A program made the translations under genes and the position numbers. A stretch of DNA of 64,000 nucleotides from Enoplosus armatus (Eukaryota; Chordata; Actinopteri; Centrarchiformes; Enoplosidae), in contig NC_092197.1 of assembly GCF_043641665.1 (NCBI RefSeq), positions 13,894,148 through 13,958,147 of the forward strand, written 5' to 3'. Of the stretch, positions 22,496 through 33,200 are shown piece after piece. The notes under the pieces are model-generated. The model did not search any database. It was not told where the DNA came from and was given only the letters and a program-made list of their open reading frames with translations. Position 1 is the first letter of the stretch, and every line of letters starts with the position of its first letter.

Positions 22496-24353
22496 GTAAC
22501 GATGCATTGGGTATATAGGGGGAAATAAGGAAAAGATCCACGAAACGTAAATATTATCAGGATTTAGAAGAAAAAAGCTCAGTGATAAGAGACACTTAAA
22601 AATTAAGAAGACACAGGGAGAAGAAAAGGTCTGTAAAATGAGAGGAAACAGATTTAAAGGGAGGCTTTCAGGGATTAGAAAATGGCAGACCTCCATGGGA
22701 GCATTATGAGAGTACCATGTTGATCTGGAGACACAGTGTTGTTGGGAGATAAGTGACTGTGAATATGAAGAATATTCCACCCCAGATGTTGGTCCACTCA
22801 ATCACGTGGATGCGTTGTAAATTTAAAGATTACACCATAGATTTTGATTTTGTGACACTACAGAGACAAAGTGAATAGTTAATGTCAGTTGAACTATTCT
22901 TTTATTTATTGCGGCATGAAAACTGTTCATGGTAGGAAAGACTTTTGAGAGCCAGGCTATAGGTGTTGTCCACAGTTCTGTTATGTTGTCCTGTTAATGT
23001 TTGACATTAGTTTAACTTGTTAGAGGAGTCCTCTGCACCCAAAACTGCAGTCTGAAAATTGCACCACCCTCTTTCACTGCACATGATTGTTTTTGCCAGG
23101 ATGCATCGTCTGTGCACAGGCAGACAATCTGAAGCACGTCTCCCTGTCTGTGTCAATCAATATTTAATGCATTTAGTTGACTTCTCCACAGTGGCTTCAG
23201 ACAGCTGTAGATTATTTACACAATCAACGGCTATATGGTCAAATATAGGCCTGTACTCAGTCATGTCCTATTTATAGTCTTGTTATTACAGCAGGCTGTT
23301 GTTGAGCTTCAGTGACATGTTTACTCGATGTGGGCTCCACTTGGTCTGGTTATATTAAAGAGAAGGAGAAATAAGGAGCTAGTAATTACCTTATATATTA
23401 TTATAAATGCAACCTATTTGTTCGTGGATACATGGAAGTTAAAAAATGACCAAACTTTCACCCACTCACCACTATTTTAGATTTCTACAAAAAAAGTAGA
23501 GTAGAAGTAGTAGAGTGCTTTGGCCCATTGATTCAGTATTTTACTTTAACATCTAAATATTTGAGACCTTGTGAAATCTCCAGTGTGCTGATAAAAGTTC
23601 AGCAGACAATGTTTTCCCTCTGTGTTCGTGAGAAAGGTGACGCAGAGTGCACATGTCCATTACAACTGATACTGTGTGCTGTAAAGTTACCAGGTGGGAC
23701 AGACACACACAGATAAAACAGAACTGGGTCAGTGAAGGTGTGTCCACATCACTGATATGGATGACAACAAATAGGTAATTGGTCATGGGGCATGTATGGA
23801 CATGTATACAGTAAAGACACAATATATATATATATATAATCTTTTACTTTGTTTCCACTTTGCTCTTCCAGTTACACCAGTTACAAGTGTTTGCCATTAG
23901 CTGCTGAATTTTATTGTATTTTCACTTATCTATGAATCACTTGAGATTTGACTGTACTGTTTGTCATTTGGGATGGCAAAATATTGACAGTAGGTAACTT
24001 TTCCTTTGCTGCTGTCACCCGCAGGTACCAGAATCATCTACGACAGGAAGTTCCTCCTGCAGTGTCGGACGTCTCCTCTGACTCGTACGCCTCCCAACCT
24101 GCCCGACATCCCGGGAGTCACCAGGCCGCTCAAACCCGACTCCCCCAGCAACACAAACCAGCCTGAACAGACAGCCAGCAATAACACCAACCACAACCTG
24201 CATGCAGAGGAGAGTGCAGGTAAACGTGTCTGTATATGTGAGGGAGAGAGATGATCTGCAATCCTTAATGTGTTTCTGTAATTGTCTCCTTCCCCCTAGT
24301 CAACTCTGCCTTTTCTTTTTCTAGAAGATTCCCAGTTTGAAATGGACATCTGA
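22360..24353 (+). CDS. eif4ebp1: Eukaryotic translation initiation factor 4E-binding protein (4E-BP1 type)
   Basis: A complete gene of three exons: 22360-22495, 24025-24219, 24325-24353 (360 nt, 119 aa). 4E-BPs bind eIF4E in the cytoplasm and block its pairing with eIF4G. Phosphorylation by mTORC1 releases them. Visible motifs: an N-terminal RDIP in the place of RAIP, two STTPGG/TTPGGT phosphorylation sites (the Thr37/Thr46 equivalents), the eIF4E-binding motif [16 protein letters not shown] (the Ser65/Thr70 region), and the C-terminal TOS motif FEMDI. An Asn/Gln-rich insert precedes the TOS. The first intron falls after STTPG. Paralogues 2 and 3 are similar; I prefer eif4ebp1 because ank1 is the neighbour, as in the human 8p11 region. 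Start: the first ATG after a TATA-like box, immediately giving the family N-terminus. Confidence 0.95.
23821..23840. repeat. AT dinucleotide repeat
   Basis: A short AT tract in intron 1 of eif4ebp1. Confidence 0.85.
24025..24219 (+). CDS. eif4ebp1: eif4ebp1 exon 2
   Basis: Begins after CCCGCAG and encodes [19 protein letters not shown] (the eIF4E-binding helix), the [16 protein letters not shown] segment and an Asn-rich stretch. Phase 1 at both ends. Confidence 0.95.
24325..24353 (+). CDS. eif4ebp1: eif4ebp1 exon 3 (TOS motif)
   Basis: A 29-nt final coding segment after TTTTTCTAG, encoding EDSQFEMDI and TGA. FEMDI is the TOR signalling motif recognised by Raptor. Too short to appear as an ORF; identified by motif and phase. 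Confidence 0.95.
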
Positions 24354-24660
24354 AGAGAGTCAGCGACACGGACAAAAGTGATTCCCAACACTGTTATTTC
24401 TTTTTTTGTTTACTGGGATAAAAACAGTTGAAATGAGAAGCCCAGGCTTACTAAGCTGTAATACACATTCAGATATGTTCTGAAAACAAGACGTGTAGGA
24501 ATGTTTTTTGTAATGCTTAATATGTTTTAAAATGTTGTACTCTTATATAAAACAACACTAACTGAAAATGTTTTGATGGCACTTGACTTTGTATGACCTG
24601 TGACATATTTGACAAGTCAAAGTCTTGTTAAAATTAAACTATTAATATTGTATGTGATGT
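24354..24660 (+). other. eif4ebp1: eif4ebp1 3' UTR with ATTAAA signal
   Basis: AT-rich sequence after the stop. The best polyadenylation signal is ATTAAA at 24633-24638, which would give a UTR of about 300 nt. Confidence 0.5.
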
Positions 24661-25694
24661 GACTCGTATGATGACTTTAAATGTGTTTTTAAGATATTCA
24701 ATGTTATACAAATATATTACTGAAAATATTGAGCTGTATCGTTTAAAGGGACAGTCTTAGAACTGCCAATATTTTGGGAAATCTTATGTTTATACATCTG
24801 CAATAATTGATTCTTTCTGCTGCCACTTGGGGGCAGCAGACACACTGTAAACACAACACTCACATGTTAACACCTTTCTTATAGATTCATGTTTCTGGCC
24901 ACCTGATGAATGTAAGTGCCATATTCACTCTCTTTATGGCTCTGTTTTAGGTCTTTTCAAACTCTTGTTTAGCTGCTAAACGATCCACTATGTTCCCCAG
25001 CTAGCTATCTCAGTCAGTCTGCTGTTGGGTGGTGGATAGGTAGTGTAGTGTAGTGTAAAGTAAGTGACCTATAACAGTAAAGTTAGGAGGCATAAAACCA
25101 AAACAGTTAGCTGAAAAATGGAAATACAACCCAAAGAGTTGAGGGGAACTGTAGCAGACCGTCCAGGTGTAGTGTCTGTTTGAAGCTCCTATAAAAGCTC
25201 AAGGAAGCTGCTGTGTGCTGCTTCTAACGGAGGTGGGAAGTTAACGGAAGTTAACCAGATGAACATTTGCCAAACCAACCAGTCAGTCTTCATCCTTGAA
25301 GTCTTTGAAACTGAAAAAATATGGTTTGAAAACACAAATAGTCTGTCTAAAAACAGTCAGGTGGCCATATTTTAGCAGGAGAAGTGCACATGTTACTAAT
25401 GACATTAACGATGGCTGCATTCCATTTAGGTTTCTCAGTAAGCCTTGCCAGTGAGCGAGCATGCCCAACACCACTTTGCACACCTAAATGGAATGCAGTT
25501 ATTATTGATATTATTAATTACACCTGTGCTTTTCCTGCTAAAACAATTCTAAATGTGTGCTGTGGTAAAGATCTACTATGCCTAAAGTCATCACCATTGC
25601 CTAGGTTTATGATCACAAATCTTTTTTAACCTTAAAAAGTAAAAAGGGAAACCTCTTGCATGAACACTGTAATAAAAACCATCAAACACTTTGT
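24661..25694. other. Intergenic spacer between convergent eif4ebp1 and nodal
   Basis: No coding exon is seen. It contains a palindromic MITE-like element at 25370-25543. The two flanking genes converge here with their 3' ends facing. Confidence 0.6.
25370..25543. mobile_element. Palindromic MITE-like element
   Basis: The two ends, TTTTAGCAGGAgAAG and CTTTTCCTGCTAAAA, are inverted copies. The homology runs roughly 60 bp inward on each side (GCTGCATTCCATTTAGGT left, CACCTAAATGGAATGCAG right). There is no room for a transposase. The family is not identified and no convincing target-site duplication is visible. A sequence related to one arm occurs in the LRP gene near 35105-35165. Confidence 0.7.
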
Positions 25695-26288
25695 TCAAGA
25701 TAAGAAATAATTTATTGTATCACATAGCAAATACACAAATGAGTCAATGTGACCCAAACATCTCAATAAAGCGCTTACACCATTCTGACATTTGCATTTG
25801 TCACTTCAATGGCATTACAAAAGTCCGTATCCAAGCATAAAAAGAACAGTTTGTACATAAGACCATGTGAATCTTATATAGTGCTTCAGTCAGTGACCAC
25901 ATTGTGCTTTTACATTGACCTTGTTTCACCTTGACTGGATCAACCCTTACCATGATCAATCCTTATAATCTTGAATGATAAAATAGTCCATTTGCAATCT
26001 AAGACACAATTTAGGTCACCTAATCTACAAAAAGTACTAACGATTTATAACTTAATTTTTAAAATCCATAATTTAGACAGCCGTGTCCGGGATATACAGT
26101 AGTTCCCTTCTTTCGTGTCCTGCATCACAGCAGCAGCCTCTGTCCCAGTGTTAATCTGTGTAAAGTGCCTGTGGACTTCCATCCACTTTGTGCCTCTGAG
26201 TAGCTCAGTTCTGTAGACTCCTCTGGGCCTACGGCTCAGTGGTTCAAGTCTATCTGGCCTTTAATCAAAAGGCTTTCAGGTCTTTTGC
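25695..26288 (-). other. nodal 3' UTR with polyadenylation signal
   Basis: Reading the minus strand past the stop at 26289, AATAAA occurs at 25716-25711 (TTTATT on plus). This predicts a 3' UTR of about 0.6 kb. In zebrafish the squint 3' UTR carries an RNA localisation element; whether one exists here cannot be judged by eye. Confidence 0.6.
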
Positions 26289-26441
26289 TCAGTGGCAGCC
26301 GCACTCCTCCACCACCATGTTCTCGTGATGCCTCATGACCATCTTCCCGTTCTCGTAGTACAACATCGAAAGCGGTGCCAGGCGTGTTGGCACACAGGAC
26401 AGACATGGCACCTTGTCTGGGTGGTGAAGTTTCAGCAGGCT
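26289..26441 (-). CDS. ndr1: nodal exon 3 (C-terminal cystine-knot half)
   Basis: Encodes the last 50 residues after acceptor [18 protein letters not shown], then [30 protein letters not shown] and EECGCH, with TGA at 26291-26289. Confidence 0.95.
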   Translation of the reverse strand, partial: SLLKLHHPDKVPCLSCVPTRLAPLSMLYYENGKMVMRHHENMVVEECGCH

Positions 26442-28162
26442 CTGGAGAGAGAAAGAGAAAAAATGGTTGATTAGAACACATCTCTTCAAATAGGGCACTG
26501 GTGGATTATTAATTATTAAGGTATATCACAATATGCACAATAAAAGTAAAGGAGCTTGTCTTACCTGCATATATGCATGGTTGGTTGGGGTGAAGGTCTC
26601 ATCTACTGGTGTAGGACAGCTCCCCTCACAGCGAAAGGCGTTGTACCGCTTGGGATAGACAATCCACTCGCTCCACCCGAGCTTCTCAAAGTCCACCCAC
26701 ATGTCCACCTTCCTGCAGAGAGGACCCTTGTTCTCCTCCTCTGTGGGCTTGCTTGCCGGAGCAGCTCCGGCAACTCTCCGCCTCTGCTGCTGGGACTGGT
26801 GGTGCCTCTTGGCCCTGCGGCTCCTTGTCTTCGTCGAGCCAGCCGTCACTCGCTCCCTGTCCAGGCTGACGTACTTGGAGTGCTCTGCTGTGCGGATGAG
26901 TGTTGGCATTCGCTGGCCGTTCGGGGTCTGCCTTGAGAAGACCACCATCATGACTCGGCCAGCTGTATGGTGTTGGACTCCTTCCTGCTCCTGCTCTTCC
27001 TCCTCTTTCACCTCAGCCTCATCCTCCTCCGTCTTCTGTGTGGAGTGCTGCAGCCAGCGACTGAGCATCTCTGTCATGTTGAACACCTTCCAGGAGGAGG
27101 GGGAGACCATCGAACTGGGGTGAGCTCTCAGGCGGCCCAGGAACTGCCTGTTCTCTGGGCAGTGCATGCCGGAGCAGTGGGAATGGAAGATGTCCACTGA
27201 GGCTCGGGAAGACTCTGTGAAGGCAGGCAGGCGGATGCGAAGTTCAGCCAGTTGGATGTTGTCACTTGCAGACATGGAGGACATGTCAAAGGTGACGGAC
27301 CACCTCTTGCCAATCTGCTGACAGCCTGAAAGAGATAAAGGTAAAGAAAATCAGTTAGTACTATTATATGACTTGTATGATGGAAGGATAACACACTTGT
27401 CATTTGACTTTAGGATTGCAAAATATTTGCCAGCAAGACCAAGTTCTCGTGCATGTGACATGAATATTGCAGCTCTTACAAACTTCACAGTTTTTTTCCC
27501 CAATTGGGAGTTGCATAAGTGTTAGAATGCATTAATCAAGCAAAGTTTGATTAGATAAATGATTAAATTAAGGTGAGTGAAATAAATCAACATCCACATT
27601 TAGTAGTGTCAAAGGAAACCTAAGGAACATAATGTTTTACATGTTGCTAAAGGGATGTGCTGTGGAATTGAAGGCATTTAAAGGTGTGTATATATTTTCT
27701 GTATTGTTTACATGATGCCATTTCCAGTGTATGGTCCCTTAAGTCATGGAGTGCTCATTGCATGCCATTATAGGAAAAAAAAACTGTGCAGCTACGCCAT
27801 AATACCAAACTCCATTAAAAAACAATGTAATTTTGGTGTAATGTTCAATACTCACTCTTAGCGACAAGGCTGATCACAGAGTCGGAGTCGTGCAGAGCGG
27901 GGTTGTCCTCCGTCCCGGTGTGGCTCACACTGGCAACCGGAGTTCTTGCCCGGTCCTCGGTCAGCATGGTCCGGTAGAGCTGCATCATGTAGAGGGGCAG
28001 TTTGCTGGCCTGCTGCCGCTGCACGGTGCGTCCGGAGCCACTTTTCATCCCACGGAGCAGTGCGTCAGGATGCACCCCAGGAAAGGGCTGCGCAGCGAGA
28101 CCCAGAGCCAAATCCACCAGAAGAAGAAGCGCAAAAGAGAAATCCACTGCTAGTCCCTTCAT
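26289..28162 (-). CDS. ndr1: Nodal-related TGF-beta growth factor (squint/ndr1-like)
   Basis: A complete gene of three exons on the minus strand: 28162-27856, 27325-26565, 26441-26289 (1221 nt, 406 aa). It encodes a secreted ligand that signals through Activin receptors and an EGF-CFC co-receptor to Smad2/3 in mesendoderm and left-right patterning. It has a hydrophobic signal peptide ([16 protein letters not shown]), a long prodomain, and basic cleavage sites RSRRAKR (270-276) and RRR (284-286). The mature domain has [44 protein letters not shown] and the VVEECGCH terminus. The 4th mature cysteine is displaced (Cys369/Ser371 in place of the usual CC pair). I chose the second in-frame Met (28162) because it begins the signal peptide; an upstream Met at 28192 would add ten polar residues. 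The ndr1 assignment rests on synteny with eif4ebp1 and is less sure than the family. Confidence 0.93.
26565..27325 (-). CDS. ndr1: nodal exon 2 (prodomain, cleavage site, start of mature ligand)
   Basis: 761 nt between acceptor TTTCAG and donor CAG|GTAAGA. It begins [15 protein letters not shown], a typical TGF-beta prodomain strand, contains a Glu-rich low-complexity loop ([16 protein letters not shown]) and the dibasic cleavage region, and ends with NHAYMQ. Confidence 0.95.
27856..28162 (-). CDS. ndr1: nodal exon 1 (signal peptide and start of prodomain)
   Basis: 102 residues and one base (phase 1) from [10 protein letters not shown] to VISLVAK. It contains the signal peptide and the prodomain helix ([16 protein letters not shown]) that usually opens TGF-beta prodomains. 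Donor AAGA|GTGAGT. Confidence 0.93.
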
Positions 28163-28233
28163 AATTCCCAGGTGTGGTGTTGTCTCTTCCACAGGTAGAT
28201 TCCAAATGCTCCAGGTGAGATGCTGAGACTGGG

Positions 28234-28376
28234 ATTTATAATCACGCCCCTCTCTCCTGACGTCCTTTGAAGAGATCTGTCAAGCAGCAGATGGTTGAAG
28301 GGCGTGTGTGATCCACAGGAGCGCTCAAAGACTTTAATCGAAACCAATTGGTCTTTATAGTGGCCGAGGTGTGAAA
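28234..28376 (-). promoter_or_regulatory. nodal proximal promoter: TATA box with T-box and TCF/LEF-like sites
   Basis: On the minus strand TATAAAT occupies 28240-28234, about 72 bp before the ATG, so transcription should start near 28205. Upstream are CTTTGA at 28265-28270 (plus strand) and TCAAAG at 28325-28330, both TCF/LEF cores, and AGGTGTGAAA at 28367-28376, a T-box half site. Fish squint is known to respond to maternal beta-catenin and Eomesodermin, which is why these motifs are noted. Occupancy is inference. Confidence 0.5.
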
Positions 28377-30213
28377 ACTGTTAAAGCCCACTGATTGTTG
28401 TTGTTTTGTATATTAGAGATCCCTTTGATAAGAAGCCATGACAATAATATTAGTTAAGGAGATTACGAGCTGCACAACTGCGCTGTGATTAATGGGAGTT
28501 AATCAGAACTGACTTTCTGTAGCGCAGGTCGTGACCTGTTAGGAGCCTGCTGGCAAGTTACCGTCAATATTTGACACAGCTCTAATAACCTTTCCATGTT
28601 GCATTTGAATTATTGGTTCATTTTTTATTGATTATATTTTTGCTATATGTCTTATTACTTCTGAAAAGTTACAATAGCCAATACTAGCATGATAGGTATA
28701 TTGTGCTTGTTCTTACGTTCTGTTAACATTTTTAGGGCTTATTTACTATGAATAAATATAATAATCATAAATATTCAACAAATATGGTATTAAGACAATC
28801 TGTTCGTCCTTAAAAAATGAAAGGTGGTAGTTGCCTGTCAGTGTCAAAGTTTGACCCAAAGAATATAAACCAACAACAATAAAACCCTGTTTAGAAAAAA
28901 ATGAACTGAACAGTTTCAGTAAATAAACGATAAATTATCAATAATAAATAAAGGTAAAACATATCAATAATAAACATTATTATGCCACATAAGAAACATA
29001 AGCGAAATGTTAGGACGTTTCTTTCTAACATCTTTATTCTGTAAATAAACTTTAAAAAAATAAATAAAACTCAGTAATGTTCTTATGGAGCCGATGGCAA
29101 CACTTTTATTCTTATACATGTTACATATTTACTGATCTGCAAATCAATATTTTGATTAGTTGTAAGAATAAACAACTTCGGATAGCTTCAGTGAAAAGAT
29201 TTCATGCAACACCAGCTGAGTCTCAAATCTGCCATGCTTAGCATTAAAGGGACATTAATGACGTCAGACACGCCAGCTGATCGGTGGCCATTCATAAGTC
29301 AAACTGCACACTTGACCTCAAAAGAGAGAAGAAACAGCTGATGGAGAACGACAAAGCCTTGATGCTTTCTGATGAGCGTTACGTGTGAAAATGATCAAAA
29401 AGCTTGCCATTAGGTGCCATTAGTCTTGTTCTTTATTGTCACAACATCAAACAATGTGAGTGTTTTAAACTATAATTTTGGGGGTTTTGGGTGATTGGAA
29501 CGGAAGTACAAAAGATTGAGCCTTGATTTAAAAACACATAGGTCAAGAGCTTACGACAAATGATTGGACAATTGTAAAACAAAAAGGAACTAAACTGAAT
29601 GTAAAGTTAAATGTTTATCAAGGTAAGAAACCTTCCAGCGCCGGATCACATGCACTTTGTTGGTTTTACTTATAAAAAACGTAAAAGCGTAAAACCTTTC
29701 CAACATGCGCACGGCCTAATCACCTCACTGGCGGCACTGAAGCATCAGCAGCTGGAGCAAACCGGGCAGAGAGGACAGGACACTTAGCAGGACGTCATGC
29801 ACAACATGCTCCCCGTCAAATGAAACACACGAAAGTCCACTAAATCATCAACTGTCAAAAACTGTAAACAACCACATCTAAGAAACGAGAGGTGTGTGGT
29901 GAGCATCCCTCACATGGGCCTGACATGGGCCTAAATTAAAATGTATTTATGTTTTTGTTGTTGTTTTTTTTTTACCAGCCACACAAGCTGGAAAAGAGCT
30001 AAATTACATCCCTTGAAATATACATAAACAAACAAATATTATTTATATGCAAACAAATGAAATGAGGAAATGAAGAATTAAATAGCATTACGCTAAGTGT
30101 TGTTTTGTGTTTGCTAACTGGATGGACGCACGCGCACCTGCAGCAGCGGGAGCTGATAAAAGCATTTCCTCTCGGCTGACGCTGTTTGTCCCGGTGAGCC
30201 GCGCGGGGCCGAT
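28377..30213. promoter_or_regulatory. Shared upstream region of divergent nodal and lrp genes
   Basis: The ATGs of nodal (28162, minus) and the LRP gene (30214, plus) are 2.05 kb apart, head to head. No exon is seen between them. A perfect cAMP-response element, TGACGTCA, lies at 29259-29266. The last 100 bp before 30214 are GC-rich with a weak TATA-like GATAAAAG near 30154-30161. Confidence 0.5.
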
Positions 30214-30271
30214 ATGGACTTACGCCAGTTCGTTTGTTCGGTTTTTCTGGCAAGTCTGAGGATTTCTCGAG
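30214..30271 (+). CDS. lrp13: lrp exon 1: signal peptide
   Basis: ATG at 30214 opens 19 residues, [19 protein letters not shown], a plausible signal peptide, with donor CGAG|GTAAAA in phase 1. The next exon starts in the matching phase with the first LDLa module. Confidence 0.8.
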
Positions 30272-33200
30272 GTAAAATGTCTTCTGTGTGGTTTTTAAGG
30301 CTTGTGTGCGACTTAATTCAAGCGAGTGTGCATACATTTTGACGTTTTCTTTAGATCCAAATATGAACGAGGCAATATGGCGTTCATTCCTGCACTCCAT
30401 GAGTTACAAGCTTTATTGGAATTTTAATGCACGTCAGTCAATTTTAACTTCATGAATTGCAATAATCCAACCAAAACAATTGTATATGACAGTTCAATAG
30501 TTAAACTAGATTATTTTACAGAGGCAACATCCGGCACAAAGTCAAATAAGCACCTGCAAAAAAATCCTTTCCTCTGATATTCATTTGACCATGTGCAGGT
30601 TTTTAAACCCACACTGTTACACACCTGAGCCATGATCAAGAAACTTGTAATTGTCGAGAAAATGAAAATACCAGGTTCTGGTCGCTTGACAACTATTGCA
30701 ATTACATTTTTCTGTCTATAGTTGTAAAATATTGCTTGGCTATAAATGACTGTGGCTCCACGTCACAGGCAGAATGGTGAAGGAATATGTAATGTGTCTG
30801 CAACGTTTTCTGTTCCCTATCATTTCTGCATCAGTGCCTGAACATTTTTGAAAGCTGCCACATGGCTCCCTAAACCCTTGAACCTTACAGCAGGTGGTAC
30901 AATTTGAAGTATCATTAGGCTGATCTGCAGAAAGCAGCTTCTTTGATCTGTAAAGGGCCGTCTACATTTAGACAAATCCTACAATTCATCCAGTCTGTGA
31001 CTTGGCCTGTCGTATTTTCTACACCTTCATCTTCGTCTGTGTACTTTCTCCAACTGTCTGTCTCTCTTTTGTAGGTCAAATTTTAGGATGCCGTCAAGAC
31101 CAGTGGCAGTGTGATGATGGAAACTGTATCACTGATGTCTGGAGATGTAATGGAGATGGAGACTGTCTGGATGGATCTGATGAAATGGAGTGCACTGGTA
31201 GGTATACTTCCTGTCCCTGTGCAAAATAATTGTTCTTGGCTCTAAGTAACTTAAGTTGTCCAGAACAGATAATATTGCTTCATTTTCATCCATCATAACT
31301 GTTTTCTTGTGAGTCTGAAATGGTTAACAGCACATTTAACAAGACGTAACATTTATTTGTGTTTCACATTTTAGTAAAAAAAAAAAACAGCTTCACAATA
31401 TTGACCAAAAGGCACAAAGTTGTACAAGACAGGAGAAGCAAAAATAGTTTGTTTTTTATTTTATTGTGGGGCCAAAAAAGTTTGTTTGGTTGTGTTGAAC
31501 TTTTGTACCTAAAGAGGGAAAATGTATGTAGAATTAAAGAAAATAAAATGTAAACCCGTCACGTGTTGCTGTTCAGTAAACTCTGTCTTGTTTTTTTCCC
31601 TCCAGCACTCTCGGGCTCTCCTGAATGTCCACCAGGTCAGTTTCCTTGTGTGGACTCTGTCGGCTGTGTTGACGCGTCGGCCCGTTGTGATGGACGAAGC
31701 CAGTGTCCCACCGGCTCTGATGAGGAGAACTGTACAACCACTGAGGGCTGTTTGGACTCTGACTGGACCTGTCGAAACCACATCTGCATCCCCAAAGAGC
31801 TGCGCTGCAACGGACTGAATGACTGCCTGGACAACTCTGACGAAGAGGACTGTGGTGAGATAGATGGAGGTTTGAATGCTGTGCCACAGGAAACTGAATG
31901 TTGGTCTTTGAGGTGTCTTCAGTCCAACCTTGTCAAATACTTCAATTTATATTTGAATCTACTTTGCCAAATACATTTAGGAAGAAAACAAATAAAAACT
32001 AAAACCTGAAACTAAGTCAAGTCATTTTTGGACTAAAACTAAACTATTTGCAAATCTACATACCACCAGATCTCAGATATAAAATGTTTTTATTTTAATC
32101 TGGGTGAAGTAACTCTTTTAATCAATCAAATGGTACAGTCATTACCAGAGCTGGGCAGTTTGGTCATATCAATGTGATGATCATGATCATAGAGGCAGAT
32201 TGAACAGAGTTAGGATGGATGTGTGTGAGCCAGGTGGCCCCTAACTCAGTAGGACAATCATTTTACTGATTATCATACTAAGTTCTGAGTGTCTGTTCTC
32301 TTACAGGTCTGTGCGGTGAGGACGGCATACGGTGTCCTGAGGGGTCCTGCCTGTCTGCTGAAGAGAGGTGTGATGGGCAGGTTCACTGCTCAGATGGCAG
32401 TGATGAGCCCATAACATGCGGTGGGTTTGTGACTTACAATGATGGAAAGTGATGCAGCAAACTGCCAGGCACTTCACAGCAGTCTCTGCTATAATGTTTC
32501 TGACCTGTCTCTGCTGCGTGTATTCCTGTAATGCTGAGCCATATTGCACCTCCTGCAGGTCGTATTTGCTCTATGAACAACGGTGGCTGTAGCCATGTGT
32601 GTGTCGATGAGTCCTGGGGAGCTCTGTGTGCCTGTCCTGTTGGATATAAGCTCTCTCCCAACGGAGCAGTCTGCGAAGGTGTGTGGGGCATGAAAATAAC
32701 ACACTATTTACTTTCAATCTTATTGAGGGGTGATTGATTTTGCAGCAAGGTACATACTAAAACAAAATATATGTAGCAATCTGGAATGGCCCTGCCCTTT
32801 GCAGTATCATCCTGGACCCTTTATCTCTCTTCTATTAGCAAACTGACAAGATTAAAGCACATGTTGAGTTTTCAGAAGAAGCTCCCTTTTGCAGCTGTAT
32901 AATCATCCGTTTCTGATGCACAGCTCATGCTTATGAAGCTAAAACCGACTCTCTCTCTCCTCAGATTTGGATGAATGTGCCCCACCCTTTGCTCCCTGTA
33001 TGCATCACTGCACTAACACCATCGGATCCTACTATTGCCACTGCAGAGAAGGCTTCAAACTCAGTGGAAGCTCCACGTGTCTAGCTACAGGTAATGAGGG
33101 GTGGTTTTCCCTGTTTATCCAAATCTAAGGTACACATAATCAACACACGCATGACGTGGCCCTTACACTGACACGTGCAAGTGCAAACCTAACACTGGTT

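Noticed and set aside
26556..27200. Several plus-strand open frames of 77-140 aa
   Set aside because: Antisense to nodal exon 2, which has clear TGF-beta homology and splice sites on the minus strand.
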